DNA of 64,000 bases from contig NZ_KK211230.1 of the NCBI RefSeq assembly GCF_000621205.1, forward strand, positions 1-64,000, in the 5' to 3' direction. Shown piece by piece: positions 36,427 to 45,330 of this stretch (the first letter of the stretch is position 1; each line of letters starts with the position of its first letter). Source of the stretch: Halotalea alkalilenta DSM 17697 (GTDB taxonomy: Bacteria > Pseudomonadota > Gammaproteobacteria > Pseudomonadales > Halomonadaceae). Both the position numbers and the translations under genes were made by a program. Below the pieces are notes generated by a model. That model saw only the letters and a program-made list of their open reading frames with translations, had not been told where the DNA came from and did not search any database.

Positions 36427-38904
36427 TCACGGCGTTTCGGGCAGCGCGTAGGCGATCACGTAGTCGCCCATCTTGGTGCCGAAGGAGCCATGGCCGCCGA
36501 CGCTGACCAGCACGTACTGGCGCCCGTCCGCGCCGCGATAGCTCATCGGCGTGGCCTGTCCGCCGGCCGGCAGGCGCGCTTTCCACAGCTCCTTGCCGGT
36601 GGTGATGTCGTAGGCGCGCAGGTACTGATCCAGCGTACCGCTGAGGAAGCTTACCCCGCCTGCGGTAGTCATCGGTCCGCCCATCGCCGGTACACCGAGG
36701 TTGAACGGCAGCGGCACGATCGGCGAGCTGTCGCGGGAGGTGCCGTTGGGACGCTTCCATACCACCTTGGATTCGGCCAGGTCGACGCCGGCCACGTCAC
36801 CCCAGGAGGGTGCCTGGCAGGGGAAGCCGAGGCGCGAGAGGAAGGGCTTCATCTCCACCGCATAGGGCGCGCCGAGGTTGAGCAGCAGGCCATTGCCCTC
36901 GGAGGCCTGGGCGCTGTCGGCCGGCACCTCGGCGCGCGGCACCAGCCGGGAGGTGAAGGCCATGTAGTTCGGGCTGGTAAAAATCGCCTGGCGCGCCGGG
37001 TCGACGGCGACACCGCCCCAGTTGAACACCCCGACGTTGCCGGGATAGACGATCGAGCCTTCGAGCGACGGCGGCGTGTACTGGCCTTCGTAGCGCAGCG
37101 ACCTGAACGTGATCCGGCACATCAGCTGGTCGAACGGCGTCGCGCCCCACATCGAGGCTTCGGTCAGTTCGGGCGGCAGCAGGTTGAGCCGCGAGCGCGG
37201 CTGGGTCGGCGCGGTATGGTCGCCCTCGATCGCGCCCTGGGGGGCGGCGATCTCGTCGACCGGGATGATCGGCTCGCCGTTGCGACGGTCGAAGACGTAG
37301 AGGCTGCCCTGCTTGGTCGGCTGGATCACCGCCGGGCGCATGCCGTTGGGAGTCGCCACGTCGGTGAGTATCGGCTGGGCCGGTACGTCCATGTCCCACA
37401 GGTCGTGGTGGGTCAGCTGCTGGTGCCAGCGCACTTGGCCGGTGGCGAGATCCAGCGCGACCAGGCCTGCGCTGTAGCGTTCGGCTCCTTCGCTGCGCTC
37501 GGCGCCGTACTGGTCGGGCATCTGGTTGCCGACCGGCAGGTAGACCAGTCCCAGTCGTTCGTCGGCGCTGATCATCGACCAGACGTTGGGCGAGTTGCGG
37601 GTATAGCGCTCGCCGTCGGCCAGCGGGGCCGTGGCGTCGGGGTTGCCGCTGTCCCAATTCCATACCAGGTGGCCGTCGCGCACGTCGTAGGCGCGGACCA
37701 CACCCGAAGGCTCGTCGGTGGATTCGTTGTCGGTGACGTGGCCGCCGATGATCACCAGGTCACGTGTCACCACGGGTGGCGAAGTGGCGTAGTAGCCACC
37801 CGGGGTGAATTCTCCCAAGCCGCGGGTCAGGTCGACCTCGCCATGCTCGCCGAAGGCCTCGCAGCGCTCACCGCTGTCGGCGTCGAGCGAGATCAGCCGG
37901 CCGTCGGCGGTGGGCAGGAAGATCTGCCGTGGGCACTGCGTGGCGGTCTCGCTCGCACCCTCGGCGAAGAGCCTGGCGGTGTCCTCGGCCGCGCCGCTGC
38001 GCTGGGCATCGACGCTGGCGATGGGCCGGGCGTCGACAGGCCGGGCGGCGGGGTAGTCGGCCTGGTCATGATAGGCGACGCCGCGGCAGGTCATGTGCGC
38101 CCAACCGGAGAAGTCCTTCGCGCCCTGCAGGCTGAGCTGTGGGTCGAAACGCCATTTGGTTGCACCGCTGGTTGGGTCGAGCGCCAGCACCTGGCTGTGC
38201 GGGGTGCACAGATAGAGCGTGTCGTTGACCTTGAGCGGGGTGTTTTCGCTGGTCAGTTCGCCGGGATCGCCGGCCCCTGGCCGGTCGCCGGTCTGGATCC
38301 GCCAGGCTTCCTCGAGCCGAGTGACGTTTTCAGGCGTGATGTCGCCCAGCGAGGAGTAGTGGGTGCCGGCGTTGGTAGCGCCATAGGCCCGCCAGTCGTC
38401 GCCGCCGGCGTAGGCGGGGTCCACCTGCGCCGGCGCGCGCTCGGCGATCTCGCCCTGCAGGGTGCCGGGGGCGGTGAACTGGCTCGCCAGCGCCGTGGCG
38501 CCGGCGAGTACCACGGCCACGCCCAGCGCCACGGTGGCGAGCGGTGCGCTTCGCTGGGCGACCAGCGGGCGGCGTACCCAGGGCAACAGCAGCAGGATAC
38601 CGAAGACGAACCACAGCGCCAGCCGCGGTACCAGCTGCCACCAGTCGAGACCGACCTCCCACAGCGCCCAGAGGTTGCTGGCGAAAAGGGTGAAAGCGTA
38701 GAGCCAAAGCGTGGCCCTTCGCGCGGCGATGGCCAGCGCACCGCTCAGTGCGATACCGATGCCTGCGAGCAGGTAGTACCAGGATCCGCCGAGCGTGACC
38801 AGCCGGATGCCGCCCGCCAGCATGGCGAGCCCCATCAGCAGCAGTAGCACGCCCACGGCGATCAGAGGCAAGCGGGTCGCCCGGCTCTTGTGACTGTCGA
38901 GCAT
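36427..38904 (-). CDS. gcd: Membrane-bound PQQ-dependent glucose dehydrogenase, copy 1
   Basis: The 825-residue quinoprotein oxidises glucose to gluconolactone in the periplasm and passes electrons to ubiquinone. Five membrane helices occupy about residues 10-145, followed by the eight-bladed PQQ propeller. Conserved parts: DDWRAYGATNAGTHYSSL, HHDLWDMDVPAQP (PQQ/metal Asp), QPTKQGSLYVFDR (catalytic Lys), MWGATPFDQ, PAGGQATPM and GGHGSFGTKMGDYVIAYALP. The ATG at 38904 has AAGGAG upstream. No pqq synthesis genes are in the window. A paralogue lies 3.7 kb away in the same orientation. Confidence 0.94.
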   Translation of the reverse strand: MLDSHKSRATRLPLIAVGVLLLLMGLAMLAGGIRLVTLGGSWYYLLAGIGIALSGALAIAARRATLWLYAFTLFASNLWALWEVGLDWWQLVPRLALWFVFGILLLLPWVRRPLVAQRSAPLATVALGVAVVLAGATALASQFTAPGTLQGEIAERAPAQVDPAYAGGDDWRAYGATNAGTHYSSLGDITPENVTRLEEAWRIQTGDRPGAGDPGELTSENTPLKVNDTLYLCTPHSQVLALDPTSGATKWRFDPQLSLQGAKDFSGWAHMTCRGVAYHDQADYPAARPVDARPIASVDAQRSGAAEDTARLFAEGASETATQCPRQIFLPTADGRLISLDADSGERCEAFGEHGEVDLTRGLGEFTPGGYYATSPPVVTRDLVIIGGHVTDNESTDEPSGVVRAYDVRDGHLVWNWDSGNPDATAPLADGERYTRNSPNVWSMISADERLGLVYLPVGNQMPDQYGAERSEGAERYSAGLVALDLATGQVRWHQQLTHHDLWDMDVPAQPILTDVATPNGMRPAVIQPTKQGSLYVFDRRNGEPIIPVDEIAAPQGAIEGDHTAPTQPRSRLNLLPPELTEASMWGATPFDQLMCRITFRSLRYEGQYTPPSLEGSIVYPGNVGVFNWGGVAVDPARQAIFTSPNYMAFTSRLVPRAEVPADSAQASEGNGLLLNLGAPYAVEMKPFLSRLGFPCQAPSWGDVAGVDLAESKVVWKRPNGTSRDSSPIVPLPFNLGVPAMGGPMTTAGGVSFLSGTLDQYLRAYDITTGKELWKARLPAGGQATPMSYRGADGRQYVLVSVGGHGSFGTKMGDYVIAYALPETP

Positions 38905-39054
38905 GGCGTTCGACTCCTTGAAAAAGTCCATTCGATGATGATGAGATGCATTCTTGCCGCGTGCATGGGCCCAATGGTCCCCTTGGGCGGCTCCAATGAG
39001 GACAATGGACGTCGAGGGGAGGAGGAGAGGGACCACGAACTTAGGTGCAGCTGA

Positions 39055-39082
39055 ATTATACGCCGGGGAAATATGTTGACAA
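39055..39082 (-). promoter_or_regulatory. Sigma-70 promoter of gcd copy 1
   Basis: Minus-strand TTGTCA (39077-39082), 16 nt, then a perfect TATAAT (39055-39060), about 150 nt upstream of the start codon. The palindromic operator (39091-39104) lies 8 nt upstream of the -35 box. Confidence 0.65.
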
Positions 39083-39090
39083 TCAGTTGG

Positions 39091-39104
39091 TAGTAAAATT
39101 ACTA
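39091..39104. promoter_or_regulatory. Palindromic operator upstream of gcd copy 1, HexR-like
   Basis: TAGTAAAATTACTA is a near-perfect 14-bp palindrome (TAGTAA/TTACTA arms). A 12-of-14 copy lies upstream of the second glucose dehydrogenase gene (45165-45178). Both resemble the TGTARTAAA-type palindromes that I recall for HexR, the 2-keto-3-deoxy-6-phosphogluconate-responsive regulator; that assignment is inference. Confidence 0.5.
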
Positions 39105-39304
39105 GATTTTGTGGTCGCGCAGCAGCCCACGCCAGCGCCCCCGGTCGACAGGCCGGAGGCGACAAGGCGCTGAAAAGAGGGCTGCATGGGTCGGCTTTAC
39201 ATCGCTGCGCAGTGGGCCGATGCCTTTGCCGACCATCCTTGGCGGCTCAGCAAAGAAGGGGAAGGGGGAGCAATTCCATTGCGTACTGGTTGACGAATGT
39301 CGGA

Positions 39305-40174
39305 TTAGAGCAGCATCCCCAGTCGTAGCGTCAGGCTGGTGTCGGCTTTGAACCCCTGTTCGACCTTCAGGTCCCGGCCCACCACCGCCTGCAGTTGCAC
39401 CGTCGGGGAGATGAACTGCGCCACCGACAGCCTGGCGTAGGTGGTGCTCAGCCGGTCGTGCTGCGCGGCGCCGTCGAGGCTGCTCGCCGCGCCGGTGATC
39501 CAGCCGCCGCCCAGCCCCAGCTGGGTCTGCGGGGTCGGGCTGTAGCGCAGATAGGCCTGGTACTCGTAGCGCGGTCTTTGTCGCTGCGTTTGGCCTGCGT
39601 ACTCATCGTTTTTCGTCACCCAGGAGACATCCGCGCCGGTGTCCAGCGCCCAACGCTCTGAAAAATGATGGGTCCATGCGGCTTGCAGCAGAAAACGCCA
39701 GCGGTTTTCTCCCAGATTCAGAGGCTTGTCCTGGTCGTACGCGCCGGTGGGTAAATAGATGAAAGGAGCCAGCACCAAAATGTCTTTGCCCGGGGTCGCC
39801 AGGGTGGTGAGAACCGGCATGCCGACGATAGCGTCGCCCATGCCGGACGATTTCCCCAACGCGCTCGAATCTCCGTAGGCCTTCGCCCTACCGAATGGCA
39901 AGATCATTTGCGGCTGAATGCTGACGTTTTCCACCGGATGATAGGCATGGATGAAACGCAGCATCGTAACGTCGGTGCGTAGTTTGTTATCGCCAGGGGT
40001 TTTGTCCCCTTGGGAATAAAAGGCATCGCTGTGGCTGTATTTATAATAAGTCAGAAAGAAATTCGATCCATCGGGAAGCGGCTCGTAATCACCAGGTGCG
40101 AATTCCAGTGCCTGGGCGGGCGCAGCCAGCACTGCCATCAAAGCGATGGCATATTTCATGGCCTTGATTGTCAT
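39305..40174 (-). CDS. Outer-membrane transporter of the Phenol_MetA_deg (SphA-like) family
   Basis: The 289-residue protein has a signal peptide cleaved at about AQA (residue 22). Alternating hydrophobic/aromatic strands typical of an outer-membrane beta-barrel end in an amphipathic LTLRLGMLL strand. The motifs FFLTYYKYSHSDAFYSQG and LAPFIYLPTGAYDQDKPLNLGENRW are characteristic of PF13557-type transporters found beside aromatic or nitrile degradation genes. It lies downstream of the nitrilase gene on the same strand (122-nt gap), so it probably imports the nitrile substrate. Confidence 0.82.
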   Translation of the reverse strand: MTIKAMKYAIALMAVLAAPAQALEFAPGDYEPLPDGSNFFLTYYKYSHSDAFYSQGDKTPGDNKLRTDVTMLRFIHAYHPVENVSIQPQMILPFGRAKAYGDSSALGKSSGMGDAIVGMPVLTTLATPGKDILVLAPFIYLPTGAYDQDKPLNLGENRWRFLLQAAWTHHFSERWALDTGADVSWVTKNDEYAGQTQRQRPRYEYQAYLRYSPTPQTQLGLGGGWITGAASSLDGAAQHDRLSTTYARLSVAQFISPTVQLQAVVGRDLKVEQGFKADTSLTLRLGMLL

Positions 40175-40296
40175 TGTCCATTCCTTACGCGGTTTTCAGT
40201 GACCCGTCATTGGCGTGGCAGTCGATCTATTCGACATGCTGCGTACCGGTGGTGGCGCGCCAGAGGCAGACGTTGCCGGACCGCCGGGTCCATCGC

Positions 40297-41304
40297 CTAT
40301 TGCTGCGGATCTTCCGGCAGCACCAGCCATTCCGGCTCTGCGGCGGGCTGAGGCTCGATGGTGACTACCGGTTTGTTGGCAGCAGGATTGAACAGCAGGC
40401 GGGTCACGTCCGGTCGTGAGTAGTGGCCGACCGGGTCCGCCGCGGCTTTGGCGAAGGTGATCGCCGCGGGATCCAGGGTGGCGAACAGCAGCCCCTCTTC
40501 GTTTTCCGCCAGCGGCGTCGCCAGCTCGCTGCCGTCCGGCCCGAAGATGCGGGCATGCCCGCCGCCGGCCTTTAGCAGCTGGCGCTTGGTTTCATCGGTG
40601 CATAGCTGCTCGATCATCTCCGGCGAGACTATGGCGCACGGCGCGATCACGAAACACTGCCCTTCGGCGGCGTACAGCCGCGACGCCGCCGTGTTGACTT
40701 CCGGCCCCAATGCCGCCGTGGCGCCCTGGTACAGGCTGAAACTGGGCCAGGCGGCGATGTGGATCTGCTCGTGCTGGGCGTACATGGCGTAGCGCGTCAG
40801 CGGTTGAAGATGTTCCCAGCAGCAAAGCGCACCGATGACGCCCAGCGGTGTTTGGTGAGTGCGTAGGGACGAGCCGTCGCTTTCGCCGAACAGCGTGCGC
40901 TCCACGTGCGTGGCTTTCAGCTTGCGGCGGGTGGCGACCGTGGCGCCGTGGTTGTCGATGATCCACTGGGCGATGTACAGGCTGCCGTTGTCGCGTTCGC
41001 TGAACCCCAGCGCCACCCAGATGTCGTTGGCCGCCGCCGCCGCCGCGATGCGCCGCGCTTGGTCGCTGTCCAAGGCCAGTGAATTCTGGTGATAGCGGTA
41101 GACCCACGGCATGGAGGCGGCCGGCGAGTCCAGCCACAGGAACCACGGGTAGCCGGGGACCCAGGTTTCGGGGAAGGCGATCAGCTCAGCGCCGCGCTGC
41201 GCCGCTTCTTCGATCAATGCGATGGTTTTATCCACCGTGGCGTTCAGATCCATGAACACCGGTGCGGCCTGCACGCAGGCGACGGTGACGGCTCGATTCA
41301 TCAT
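40297..41304 (-). CDS. Nitrilase
   Basis: The 335-residue member of the carbon-nitrogen hydrolase family converts nitriles to carboxylic acids plus ammonia. The catalytic triad is visible: Glu46 (FPETWVPGYPWF), Lys130 (RRKLKATHVER) and Cys162 (CCWEHL). The FPETWVPGYP and CWEH signatures are typical of true nitrilases rather than amidases. The ATG at 41304 has GGAG upstream; the in-frame extension beyond it runs antisense to the AraC gene. Substrate (aliphatic or arylaceto-nitriles) is not predictable. It is divergent from the AraC regulator. Confidence 0.93.
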   Translation of the reverse strand: MMNRAVTVACVQAAPVFMDLNATVDKTIALIEEAAQRGAELIAFPETWVPGYPWFLWLDSPAASMPWVYRYHQNSLALDSDQARRIAAAAAANDIWVALGFSERDNGSLYIAQWIIDNHGATVATRRKLKATHVERTLFGESDGSSLRTHQTPLGVIGALCCWEHLQPLTRYAMYAQHEQIHIAAWPSFSLYQGATAALGPEVNTAASRLYAAEGQCFVIAPCAIVSPEMIEQLCTDETKRQLLKAGGGHARIFGPDGSELATPLAENEEGLLFATLDPAAITFAKAAADPVGHYSRPDVTRLLFNPAANKPVVTIEPQPAAEPEWLVLPEDPQQ

Positions 41305-41466
41305 GTCTTGCTCTCCGTTTGACGAGGTGTCACTGGCGTTTATAGGGCCAATGCCGCCACCGACGTTATGACCCAGAGGAACGGAAAACTTGACTGAGGC
41401 GGAACAGCGTATGGCACGCAATTTGCTCTTTCCGTCCCGGATCAGGGAGATGTGCGGGAGTGCGGC

Positions 41467-42420
41467 ATGAAGGTGTTCGATACCAGAGAGGCGCTGGGCA
41501 AGGAGCGTCAGGACTACTGGCGGGAGGCGATCAGCCAGACGTTCGTACCCTTGGAGTGCCGGATCGAAAGCAGCGATTACCACTGCCGGTTGCAGTCCCG
41601 CACGCTGGCGGATATCGCGCTGGTGGAGGTGCAGGGCGCGCCGCAGACGGTGAAGCGCACGCTCGGCGCGCTCCGGCAGTATCGCGACGATGTGATACTG
41701 CTGAGCATGGTGCGGTGCGGCCGCACGGGAGTGGTGCAAATGGGGCGGGAGGCTGCACTAGGACGCGGCGAATTCGCGCTATACGACACCCGTGTGCCTT
41801 ACGAGCTGCACCTGAATGGGGAATTTCAGCAGTTGGTGGTGCAATTTCCTCGCCAGCATCTGCAGCGCCGGCTGGGGCGTTTCGACGATCTGACCGCGAT
41901 CAGCTTCGGCGGCGGGCATCCGCTGAGCGCACTCATCGAAAGCTTTCTCATCGGCCTGTTTCAACTGCCGGAAACGCTGCCGGACCAGCAGCAGCGCCAC
42001 CTGATCGAGCAGGCGATGGATCTACTGGCCACGGTGATCGCCGACGGCAGTGGCCAACCGGCACAGGCTGCCGGCGCGCTGCTGTTCCAGATCAAAATGC
42101 TGATTGACGATCACCTGTCCGAGCCGGATTTGAGCGTCGGCGCGGTGGCGCGCAGGTTCAACATTACGCCGCGCTACCTGAGCATGCTGTTTCAAAAAGA
42201 GGGGCAGACTTTCGGCCGCTACCTGCTGGCGAGTCGCCTGCGAAAATGCGCCGGCGCGCTTCGGGACCGACGGGCACGGCACGGCTCCATCAGTGACGTC
42301 GCCTACCGCTGGGGATTCAGCGACCCGGCCTACTTCTCTCGTGAATTCAAGAAGGCGTTCGGCATGACGCCGCGTGACTATCGGCGGGAGGTCACCCCCC
42401 GCGGTAGCCGATACGGATAG
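41467..42420 (+). CDS. AraC-family regulator of the nitrilase gene (NitR-like)
   Basis: The 317-residue protein has an N-terminal AraC-binding-like domain (PF14525 type, about residues 30-190) and a C-terminal double helix-turn-helix AraC domain (about 215-310: LSVGAVARRFNITPRYLSMLF, then ISDVAYRWGFSDPAYFSREFKKAFGMTPRDYR split across the second helix pair). It is divergent from the nitrilase gene, with 162 nt between starts. This mirrors nitR-nitA of Rhodococcus, where the AraC protein activates nitrilase on inducer. GGGAG precedes the ATG at 41467. Confidence 0.9.
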   Translation: MKVFDTREALGKERQDYWREAISQTFVPLECRIESSDYHCRLQSRTLADIALVEVQGAPQTVKRTLGALRQYRDDVILLSMVRCGRTGVVQMGREAALGRGEFALYDTRVPYELHLNGEFQQLVVQFPRQHLQRRLGRFDDLTAISFGGGHPLSALIESFLIGLFQLPETLPDQQQRHLIEQAMDLLATVIADGSGQPAQAAGALLFQIKMLIDDHLSEPDLSVGAVARRFNITPRYLSMLFQKEGQTFGRYLLASRLRKCAGALRDRRARHGSISDVAYRWGFSDPAYFSREFKKAFGMTPRDYRREVTPRGSRYG

Positions 42421-42533
42421 CGCGATGCGCTGAGCAGGGATTCGAGGGGCGCAGGGGATAGGCGTCGCCGCCGATGCCCAGGTGGTGGCCGTGCGGGTTC
42501 GAGCAAATGCTGAAAGAGGATGAGAGTCAGAAA

Positions 42534-42572
42534 CGCCCCGAAGGTTGGATTAATCATCCAGCCTTCGGGGCG
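42534..42572. terminator. Bidirectional terminator between araC and gcd copy 2
   Basis: A 39-nt hairpin has an 11-bp perfect outer stem (42534-42544 with 42562-42572), a wobble pair and five more pairs closing a TAATC loop. It lies between the convergent AraC and dehydrogenase genes. T tracts are short, so efficiency is uncertain. Confidence 0.7.
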
Positions 42573-42616
42573 GTTCACGATGGGTCGGTGCGGGAGGCCA
42601 TCACCTCAGCGAGGCT

Positions 42617-45022
42617 TCACTGCTCCAGCGCATAGCCGATCACATAGTCGCCGAGTCTGGTACCGAAGGTGCCGTGTCCGCCGGCGGTGACGACTACGTA
42701 CTGGCGACCGTCGTTGCCCTGGAAGGTCATCGGCGTCGCTTGGCCGCCGGCCGGCAGGCGAGACTTCCAAAGCTCCTCGCCGGTGGTGATGTCGTAGCCG
42801 CGCAGGTACTGATCGAGCGTACCGCTGAGGAAGCTGACGCCGCCCGCGGTGGTGATCGGGCCGCCGAGCGCGGGTACGCCGACACCGAGCGGCATCGGAA
42901 TCGCTGCGCTGTCGCGGGCGGTGCCGTTGCGATGCATCCACTTCACCGAGCTGTCGCTCAGATCGACCCCGGCGACGTTGCCCCATGAGGGCGCCTGGCA
43001 AGGCAGGCCGAGCACCGACAGCAGCGGGCCGAGCTCGACGGCGTAAGGGGCGCCCTGGTTGAGCTGGAGACCTTGCTCACCGGCGGCCTGGACGGCGTCG
43101 CCGGGCAGGTCGCGCTTGTCGACCAGGCGCGAGACGAAGGCCAGATAGTTGGGACTGGTGAATATCGCCTGGCGCGCGGGGTCGATCGCGATGCCGCTCC
43201 AGTTGAACACGCCGACGTTGCCCGGGTAGACGATCGAGCCCTCGAGCGACGGCGGGGTGTATTGCCCCTCGTAGCGCAGCGAGTGGAACTGGATCCGGCA
43301 CATCATCTGGTCCAGCGGGGTGGCGCCCCACATCGAGCTCTCGGTCAGCTCAGGCGGCAGCAGGTTGAGCCGCGAGCGCGGCTGGGTGGCCGCGGTCCAA
43401 TCGCCTTCGATCGCACCCTGCGGGGCGGGAACCTCGTCGATCGGCACGATCGGTTCGCCGCTGCTGCGGTCGAGCACGTAGAGGCTGCCCTGCTTGGTCG
43501 GCTGGATCACCGCCTGGCGCACGCCGTCGGCGGTGGCGATATCGATCAGCACCGGCTGGGCCGGCGTATCCATGTCCCACAGGTCATGGTGGACGAACTG
43601 GTAGTGCCAGCGGATCCGGCCGGTGGCGAGATCGAGCGCGACCAGGCCAGTGCTGTATCGTTCGTCATTCTCGCTGCGATCGGCACCGTACTGGTCGGGG
43701 GTGGCGTTGCCCATCGGCAGGTAGACCAGCCCGAGCGACTCATCGACGCTGATCGGCGCCCATACATTGGGAGAGTTGCGGGTATAGACCTCGTCCTCGG
43801 CCAGCGGCTCGGTCCGCTCGGGGTTGCCGCTGTCCCAGTTCCAGACCAGTTCGCCGCTGCGTGCGTCGAACGCGCGGATCACGCCGGACGGCTCGTCGGT
43901 CGAGGCGTTGTCGGTGACGTGGCCGCCGAGGATCACCAGGTCGTGGGTCACTGCGGGAGGCGAGGTGGAGTAGTAGCCGCCCGGGGCGAAGTCGCCGATG
44001 TTGCGAGTCAGGTCGACCTCGCCGCCGTCGCCGAAACTCGCGCAGCGCTCGCCGGTGTCGGCGTTGAGCGCGATCAGGCGCGCATCCGCGGTGGGCAGGT
44101 AGAGCCGGCGCGGGCAGGTCACGTCGGTTTGGTCGAGCATCGCAGGCGTCTCTTCGCCGCCGCTGGCGTCGCCCTGCTGGGTAGCCACGTCATAGTAGGC
44201 GAGCCCACGGCAGGTCATGTGCGCCCAGCCGGAGAAGTCCTCGGCGCCCATGGTGCTGATCTCGGGGTCGAAGCTCCACTTGGTCTCGCCGGTCTCGGGC
44301 ACCAGCGCCATGACCCGGCTGTGCGAAGTGCAGATGTAGAGGCTGTCGTTGACCTTGAGCGGCGTGTTCTGGTTGGTGATCTCCGGCGGTGAGTTCGCAT
44401 CGGCGATATCGCCCGTGCGGATGCGCCATACCTCCTCGAGCGAGCCGATGTTCTCCGGGGTGATCTGGTCGAGGGCCGAGTAGTGGGTGCCGGCGTTGTT
44501 GCCGCCGTAGGCGGTCCAGTCTTCGCCCGCGGCCTGGGCCGGGTTGACCGGGCCGGCCGCGCGATCGCTCGCCAATCGGCCCTTGGTCGCCTGCGGGTCG
44601 TCGAACTGGCTCAGGATCGCGACCAGCGCGGCGATCGCCACCGAGGCCAGCAGCGCCAGGCTGCCGCCGCGCTGGCCGTGAGCCAGCGGCCGGCGCCACC
44701 AGGGCAGCAGCAGGACGATGCCGATCGAGCAGATCAGCGCTACCCGTGGCACCAGCTGCCACCAGTCGAGGCCCACCTCCCACAGCGCCCAGGCAGTGGT
44801 GGAGAGCAGCACCAGGGCGAACAGCCACAGTGCCGATGGGCGTCGCGCGATGATCAGCATACCGGCAAGGCTGAGTGCCGCGCCGCTGATCAGGTAGTAC
44901 CAGGAGCCGCCGAGGGTGGCGAGATAGCCACCGCCGGCGAGCATGCAGAGCCCCAGCAGCAGTACCAGCAAACCGAGTAGCAGCGCTGGCAGCTTGGGCC
45001 CTGGCGAAGACGAAGAGGTCAT
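42617..45022 (-). CDS. gcd: Membrane-bound PQQ-dependent glucose dehydrogenase, copy 2
   Basis: The 801-residue paralogue of the copy at 36.4 kb has the same plan: five N-terminal membrane helices (about 10-140) and a PQQ propeller. It keeps HHDLWDMDTPAQP, QPTKQGSLYVLDR, MWGATPLDQMMC, PAGGQATPM and GGHGTFGTRLGDYVIGYALEQ. It is slightly shorter, mainly in the region before the first propeller repeat. AGGGG precedes the ATG. The HexR-like palindrome lies about 150 nt upstream. Substrate range may differ from copy 1, but residues I can compare are conserved. Confidence 0.93.
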   Translation of the reverse strand: MTSSSSPGPKLPALLLGLLVLLLGLCMLAGGGYLATLGGSWYYLISGAALSLAGMLIIARRPSALWLFALVLLSTTAWALWEVGLDWWQLVPRVALICSIGIVLLLPWWRRPLAHGQRGGSLALLASVAIAALVAILSQFDDPQATKGRLASDRAAGPVNPAQAAGEDWTAYGGNNAGTHYSALDQITPENIGSLEEVWRIRTGDIADANSPPEITNQNTPLKVNDSLYICTSHSRVMALVPETGETKWSFDPEISTMGAEDFSGWAHMTCRGLAYYDVATQQGDASGGEETPAMLDQTDVTCPRRLYLPTADARLIALNADTGERCASFGDGGEVDLTRNIGDFAPGGYYSTSPPAVTHDLVILGGHVTDNASTDEPSGVIRAFDARSGELVWNWDSGNPERTEPLAEDEVYTRNSPNVWAPISVDESLGLVYLPMGNATPDQYGADRSENDERYSTGLVALDLATGRIRWHYQFVHHDLWDMDTPAQPVLIDIATADGVRQAVIQPTKQGSLYVLDRSSGEPIVPIDEVPAPQGAIEGDWTAATQPRSRLNLLPPELTESSMWGATPLDQMMCRIQFHSLRYEGQYTPPSLEGSIVYPGNVGVFNWSGIAIDPARQAIFTSPNYLAFVSRLVDKRDLPGDAVQAAGEQGLQLNQGAPYAVELGPLLSVLGLPCQAPSWGNVAGVDLSDSSVKWMHRNGTARDSAAIPMPLGVGVPALGGPITTAGGVSFLSGTLDQYLRGYDITTGEELWKSRLPAGGQATPMTFQGNDGRQYVVVTAGGHGTFGTRLGDYVIGYALEQ

Positions 45023-45164
45023 AGCGGTGTTCCCCTGATGATTCGAATGGGCTTCGGCGGTGGAGATGCATCGGGCCCACCGCCCTGGATGGCAGCCACT
45101 TTTTTCTTTATCTCGGGATGGTTCTGATCAAGAGGTCGCGGATCGTAAAGGTCGGCAGAAATGG

Positions 45165-45178
45165 TGGTAAGTTTACTA
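45165..45178. promoter_or_regulatory. Palindromic operator upstream of gcd copy 2, HexR-like
   Basis: On the minus strand TAGTAAACTTACCA differs from the gcd copy 1 operator at two of 14 positions, and the flank extends it to TGTAGTAAAC. It lies 143 nt upstream of the start codon. The rest of the 308-nt gap (45023-45330) shows no gene. Confidence 0.5.
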
Positions 45179-45330
45179 CATTTTTCAAGCTGAGCGGTGC
45201 TGCGCCAATCGTCGCAGCCTGCGCTCTGGCCTGATCCTCAGCATAGTAGGCGAGCGAAAGATTGCAGCCAGTCGAGGTGGTCTAATCCTCTGGTCCCATG
45301 GCGAGGCCCCGGACCCGCGCCGGCTCAGCT

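Noticed and set aside
36394-38847. An 817-codon plus-strand frame opposite gcd copy 1
   Set aside because: It is exactly antisense to a well-recognised quinoprotein gene, rich in Gly/Arg/His/Val from GC-rich complement, with no domain or ribosome-binding site.
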